Of a DNA stretch of 64,000 nt, positions 60,603 to 64,000 are shown in pieces; positions within the stretch are counted from its first letter, which is position 1; every line of letters starts with the position of its first letter. The position numbers and the translations under genes were made by a program. Origin of the DNA: Streptomyces lienomycini (lineage in GTDB: Bacteria; Actinomycetota; Actinomycetes; Streptomycetales; Streptomycetaceae); the NCBI RefSeq assembly GCF_027947595.1, contig NZ_CP116257.1, positions 6,198,001 to 6,262,000 on the forward strand. Direction: 5' to 3'. The notes under the pieces are model-generated. The model saw only the letters and a program-made list of their open reading frames with translations, ran no database searches and had not been told where the DNA came from.

Positions 60603-61332
60603 TCGTCGGTGCCGCCCACCCGGAGTCGGCCAGTTCCCCGTGGCCGGGGCGCCAGCCGCGGTCGGCGGCGAGGAGCAGGTCGGCGTCGAGCAGCGAGTCG
60701 CCGGCGGCGAGGGTGAGTTCGGCACCGCTGCGGCGGGCGACCTCGTGCATGGCGGCGCTCTTGGTGAGCGGCTTGGGCACGGCATAGATCTTGCGGCCTT
60801 GGAGGGACACGGTCCAGCCGCGGTTCTCCGCCCACACCGCGAGTTCCTTCACCCAGTCCTCGGGCAGCAGTTCGCGTTCGACGACGAGGTAGGCGAAGAG
60901 GTCCTCGGCGACCCGGTGCTTGCGCACCCACAGTGGGTCGGCGGTGTTCATCAGGTGGTCGCGGACCTCGGCCAGCGAGGCGCACTCGTCCGCGAGCCGG
61001 GCGGTCACCCGGGCGTGCCAGCCGGGGTCGGAGACACCGTCCACCAGCAGGTGGCCGCCGTTGGCGCAGATCGCGTACTTCGGCGCGGGGCCGGGGAGGT
61101 TGATGCGCTGGTACTGCTTGCGGGTGCGGGTGGTGGTCGGCACGAAGACCGCCCTGTCACCGAGGTCGGTCAGCAGTCGGGCGGCCGTCTCGGTCATGTA
61201 GGACAGGGGTCTGCTCTCGTAGACCTCCACGCACAGCAGGCGGGGTGCCCTCAGGTCGGGCATGGTCAGTCCGAGAGCGGCCGCGGAGTAGATGAGCGTC
61301 CGGTCGAGGTCGCTGGCGACGAGCACCGGCAT
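60520..61332 (-). CDS. HAD-family hydrolase of a tellurium-resistance-associated cluster
   Basis: A 270-residue Cof/sucrose-phosphatase-like HAD: motif I LVASDLDRTLIY, motif II FVPTTTRT, a lysine in VPKPLTKSAAM and motif IV TLAAGDSLLDADLL. It starts with ATG sharing one base with the TGA of the phosphoribosyltransferase gene (TGATG), so the two are coupled. HADs next to such double phosphoribosyltransferases are part of Ter-associated biosynthetic clusters proposed to make a nucleoside-like metabolite. Confidence 0.87.
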   Translation of the reverse strand: MPVLVASDLDRTLIYSAAALGLTMPDLRAPRLLCVEVYESRPLSYMTETAARLLTDLGDRAVFVPTTTRTRKQYQRINLPGPAPKYAICANGGHLLVDGVSDPGWHARVTARLADECASLAEVRDHLMNTADPLWVRKHRVAEDLFAYLVVERELLPEDWVKELAVWAENRGWTVSLQGRKIYAVPKPLTKSAAMHEVARRSGAELTLAAGDSLLDADLLLAADRGWRPGHGELADSGWAAPTINAVPERGVLAGERILREFLRTASPAR

Positions 61333-63878
61333 CAGAGCGTCACCGCCTTGCCGTCGGCGCCCGTCGCGCCCCGCGTGTACTGGGGGTGGATCAGCCCGAC
61401 GCAGGTGTACGGCAGGCCGGGGACCTCCTCCACGGGTACGCCCCGCTGCTCGGCCAGCAGGCGGACGTGGTCGAGGTCGGCGCCCGCCCCGGCCCGGGCG
61501 AGCACCTTCCACGGGACGCGGCGCAGCATCACGCGGGTGGTCTCGCCGACGCCGGGCTTGACGAGGTTCACGTCGTGGATGCCGTACTCCTCGCTGATGC
61601 GCTCGACGGCGGCCCAGCCCTCCCAGGTGGGGGTGCGGTCGGCGGAGAGGAGGTCCTTGGCCTGGGCGTCGACGGCGTCGGTGGCGTCCGGGAAGCAGGC
61701 GGAGACGGCGTCGAGGAAGGCCGGCGACAGGTCCGCACCGGCGAGTTCGCGGTAGAACTTCGCGCCGTGGAAGTCGTGCGGGCCGACGAGGTCGGCGCGG
61801 AGCACGGTGCGGGAGATCAGGCCGGAGACGGTGGAGTTGAGGCAGGCGGAGGGGATGAGGAAGTCGTCACGGGTGCCGTAGGTGCGTACGCAGGAACCGG
61901 GGTCGGCCAGTACGGCGATCTCCGGGTCGAAGCCGGCGACGCCGTCGGAGGCCTCGAACTCGCGCAGGGCGGCGGCGAGTTCTCGGGTGATGGCGCCCTT
62001 GCCGGTCCAGCCGTCGACGAAGACGACGTCGGCCGGGTCGTGATGGGCGGCCAGCCAGCGCAGCGCGTTGGCGTCGATGCCGCGGCCCCGGACGATCGAC
62101 ACGGCGTAGTGAGGGAGGTCGAGACCATGACGGAACTGCGCCCAGCGGCGCATCAGAACGCCGACGGGGGTGCCCGCGCGGGCCAGGGAGACCAGGACGG
62201 GACGGGGCGACCGCTCGGCGAGCACGACCTCGGTGACGGCGCCGACGGCACGCGCGAGCCGTGCGGCCGACGCCTCCAGCGCCGCGTGGAACAGCTGCTG
62301 GTACTGCTCGCTGGGCTGGTACTCCACGGGCAGCGACTCGGCGTAGTGCGCGCCGCCGCTCTGGATCGCCTCCTCGCGTTCCTCGGTCGGCGCCTCCAGC
62401 GTCACCCGCGAGAGGTCCTGGAGCAGCCAGCCGACCTCGTCGGGCGCGTACGAGGAGAAGGCGGGGCCGCGCAGGGGCTCGGGCAGCATCGGGGGCCTTT
62501 CGGGGGCGCGCGGAGGGCGCGGAACGTACGAGGGGACGACCGCGAGCAGGACGTGCGGGACGTGGGCGGCGAGCCGGGCCGTCAGTCCGTCGGGGGCGTG
62601 CAGCGCGGGGGTGTCGGCGGCCGAGTCGACGACCGCGACGACGGCGTCGAACCCGGCGCCCGCCACGTTGTAGGCGTAGCGCTCACCGGGGCCGTCGGCC
62701 GGGTCGTCGTGCGCGGGGAAGACCAGGCGGGTGCGTATCGCGTAGCCGGGGTCGTCCACCGCCAGGACGGGAGAGCGGGTGGTGGTGGAGTAGCGGACCT
62801 CGGCGTCGACGGCCTGCTCGAGGGCGTGGGCCAGCCGGAGGGGGGCGTACATGAGTTCCTCGAAGCCGAGGACGAGGACGCGTCGGGCGCCGGCGGGCAG
62901 CGCCTCGGCGATCCGGGCCGCCATGCCGGGCAGGGCGTCCTCCAGCCGGTCCCGGTGGGCGGCGGTGAAGCCGTGCCGCCCGCCGTCGGGCACGTCGTGG
63001 GGCCAGCACAGCTCGACGCGCTGGGCGGAGCCGGGCGCGGCCCCGGCCGACGCCGCGTTCGGCGCACCGGCTCGCTGCTCGGTGGGCGCGGTGGGCGACG
63101 CCTCGTGGCGGGCGACCAGTTCCTGGCCCTTCTCCAGCACTCCCGGCGGGAGTCGGACGGTGCCGGAGGCGGTGGTCACCAGGTCCACGCGGGCGCCGAT
63201 CTCCCGGGCGAAGTCGTCGAGCCGGCCGGCGTCCGCGGGCGAGCGCATGTCGACCAGGGCGACCACGACGTACCGCTTGCGGGGATAGCGCTCGTGCAGG
63301 GCGCGGACGGTGTTGAGCACCGTGTTGCCGGTGGAGAACTCGTCGTCGACGAGGACCAGTGGTCCGTCACCGGCCAGCAGCGCCGGGTCCTCCGGGAGCA
63401 GGAGGTGGGAGGTGGCGTGCGAGTGGGACTCCTCGAAGCCGCCCGCCCGTGCGACGGTGGCGACCGGGCGTCGGGTGGAGTGCAAGTAGGGGGCGGGGCC
63501 CAGACCGTCGGCGACGGAGTGACCGAGTCCGGTGGCGGTCTCGGCGTAGCCGAGGACGACCGCGCGTCGGGCGGCTGCGGCACCGAGCAGCTCGCGCACG
63601 CGTCGGCCGAGGGCGACACCGTGGCCGTACACGACGGAGGGCGACTGCGGGACGTGCTTGCCGAGCACGTGGGAGACGAGCAGGTGCGCCCGCTTGGGGT
63701 TGCGGCGCAGGGCCAGCCCCAGCAGGCCGGTCAGCGTGTCGTCGCCGGTGAGTTCGACGCCGAGCCGGTCGGCGACCCAGCTGCCGGACCACACTCCGGG
63801 GGGCCGCTCGGTGGACCACTCGGCGGGCCTCTCCGCGGTCCCGTCGGCCCGCCCCTCGGCGTGCGCCCTCTCGGTCAT
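61332..63878 (-). CDS. Double phosphoribosyltransferase with TRSP-type middle (Ter-associated)
   Basis: An 848-residue multidomain protein. First phosphoribosyltransferase unit: residues about 30-230 with PRPP-loop motif LVLVDDEFSTGNTVLNT near 172-188. A middle region (about 290-460) includes RVLVLGFEELMYAPLRLAHAL and YNVAGAGFDAVVAVVDS, resembling the TRSP domain. The second unit has VVFVDGWTGKGAITREL near 613-629 and KFYRELAGADL. In other bacteria these domains may be separate proteins. ATG 63878 was chosen for GGGAGG 9 nt upstream; ATG 63929 is in frame, and the frame remains open to the window edge, so a longer N-terminus cannot be excluded. Confidence 0.82.
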   Translation of the reverse strand: MTERAHAEGRADGTAERPAEWSTERPPGVWSGSWVADRLGVELTGDDTLTGLLGLALRRNPKRAHLLVSHVLGKHVPQSPSVVYGHGVALGRRVRELLGAAAARRAVVLGYAETATGLGHSVADGLGPAPYLHSTRRPVATVARAGGFEESHSHATSHLLLPEDPALLAGDGPLVLVDDEFSTGNTVLNTVRALHERYPRKRYVVVALVDMRSPADAGRLDDFAREIGARVDLVTTASGTVRLPPGVLEKGQELVARHEASPTAPTEQRAGAPNAASAGAAPGSAQRVELCWPHDVPDGGRHGFTAAHRDRLEDALPGMAARIAEALPAGARRVLVLGFEELMYAPLRLAHALEQAVDAEVRYSTTTRSPVLAVDDPGYAIRTRLVFPAHDDPADGPGERYAYNVAGAGFDAVVAVVDSAADTPALHAPDGLTARLAAHVPHVLLAVVPSYVPRPPRAPERPPMLPEPLRGPAFSSYAPDEVGWLLQDLSRVTLEAPTEEREEAIQSGGAHYAESLPVEYQPSEQYQQLFHAALEASAARLARAVGAVTEVVLAERSPRPVLVSLARAGTPVGVLMRRWAQFRHGLDLPHYAVSIVRGRGIDANALRWLAAHHDPADVVFVDGWTGKGAITRELAAALREFEASDGVAGFDPEIAVLADPGSCVRTYGTRDDFLIPSACLNSTVSGLISRTVLRADLVGPHDFHGAKFYRELAGADLSPAFLDAVSACFPDATDAVDAQAKDLLSADRTPTWEGWAAVERISEEYGIHDVNLVKPGVGETTRVMLRRVPWKVLARAGAGADLDHVRLLAEQRGVPVEEVPGLPYTCVGLIHPQYTRGATGADGKAVTL

Positions 63879-63937
63879 GTAGTCGTGCCTCCCGTTGTCC
63901 ACCGCGTCATGGCTTCTGGCGTCGGTCATGGATTCCT

Positions 63938-64000
63938 GGCGTTGGTCGTCCGGCGTTCGATCGTCCGGCGTTCGATCGTCCGGGGGTCGGTCGTCCCGGG
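63938..64000. repeat. 15-bp tandem repeat at the window edge
   Basis: Two perfect copies of GGCGTTCGATCGTCC (63952 and 63967), a diverged third (63982) and a 14-bp variant before them. On the minus strand they are in frame with the phosphoribosyltransferase and would encode PDDRT pentapeptides, or the end of a gene beyond the window. Confidence 0.7.

Noticed and set aside
63930..64000. Calling the edge repeat as the true N-terminus of the phosphoribosyltransferase
   Set aside because: The frame is open but encodes only PDDRT repeats; ATG 63878 with GGGAGG is a better start. It stays undecided because the window ends there.

Overview
The window is about 73% GC. Its coding regions show the strong third-position G/C bias, frequent GTG starts and heavy antisense ORF shadowing typical of Streptomyces, and the gene families present (DUF397/DUF5753 pair, DUF2277, SCO2322-type protein, GT87-PAP2 fusion, DUF1992) fit a Streptomyces chromosome. 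I see no rRNA, phage, IS element, CRISPR array or replication origin; there is one tRNA (Val, UAC). Assignments come from reading translations and motifs by eye, not from database searches.

Layout. 1-5.8 kb: a YaaA 3' end, KDPG aldolase, then a minus-strand run of RNase H/phosphatase, zinc-ribbon coiled-coil protein (apparently a CTG start) and NIF3-like protein. 5.8-10.6 kb: a MaoC hydratase diverging from an ABC-2 exporter with its own DesK/NarL-type two-component system, separated by four palindromes spaced exactly 21 bp. 10.8-16.3 kb: two divergent drug-type MFS pumps, one with an extra C-terminal carboxypeptidase-regulatory-like domain, then a methyltransferase and a frameshifted secreted amidase. 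16.4-21.9 kb: two membrane proteins, an overlapping operon of glycosyltransferase, methyltransferase and alpha/alpha-toroid protein, and a TetR regulator. 21.9-27.8 kb: a cobalamin riboswitch heads a tightly overlapping five-gene operon of two membrane-tethered surface proteins followed by EcfT, a fused double EcfA and an S component. This is the most interesting system here: a vitamin B12 importer whose surface proteins may parallel the two-domain architecture of animal intrinsic factor.

27.8-46 kb: a dead alpha/beta-hydrolase, GntR regulator with an MFS exporter, a GlxA-type regulator diverging from an isochorismatase-family enzyme, an anti-sigma-type ATPase next to a DUF5753 HTH and DUF397 pair, membrane glycosyltransferases, an MHS-family transporter, an O-methyltransferase, small accessory genes and a large MFS pump with a C-terminal winged-helix-like region. 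46-54.5 kb: a membrane-anchored peptidoglycan-binding protein, a degenerate repeat field, a HAD phosphatase, a decayed GDT1-family gene, a secreted HNH nuclease, a PhoD-type phosphatase, DoxX, DedA, DUF2277 and GNAT genes. 54.5-64 kb: tRNA-Val, a DUF4097 lipoprotein, a coiled-coil protein, an FmdB-type zinc ribbon, a second NarL-type two-component system diverging from a second DedA gene across an array of TGCGG-N4-CCGCA sites, and finally a HAD hydrolase and a long double phosphoribosyltransferase of the type found in tellurium-resistance-associated clusters.

Two themes recur. At least nine genes have a TAnnnT-like -10 box ending 6-7 nt before the start codon and no clear ribosome-binding site, as expected for leaderless mRNAs. 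Several intergenic regions carry symmetric operator-like sites, two of them in phased arrays beside two-component systems.
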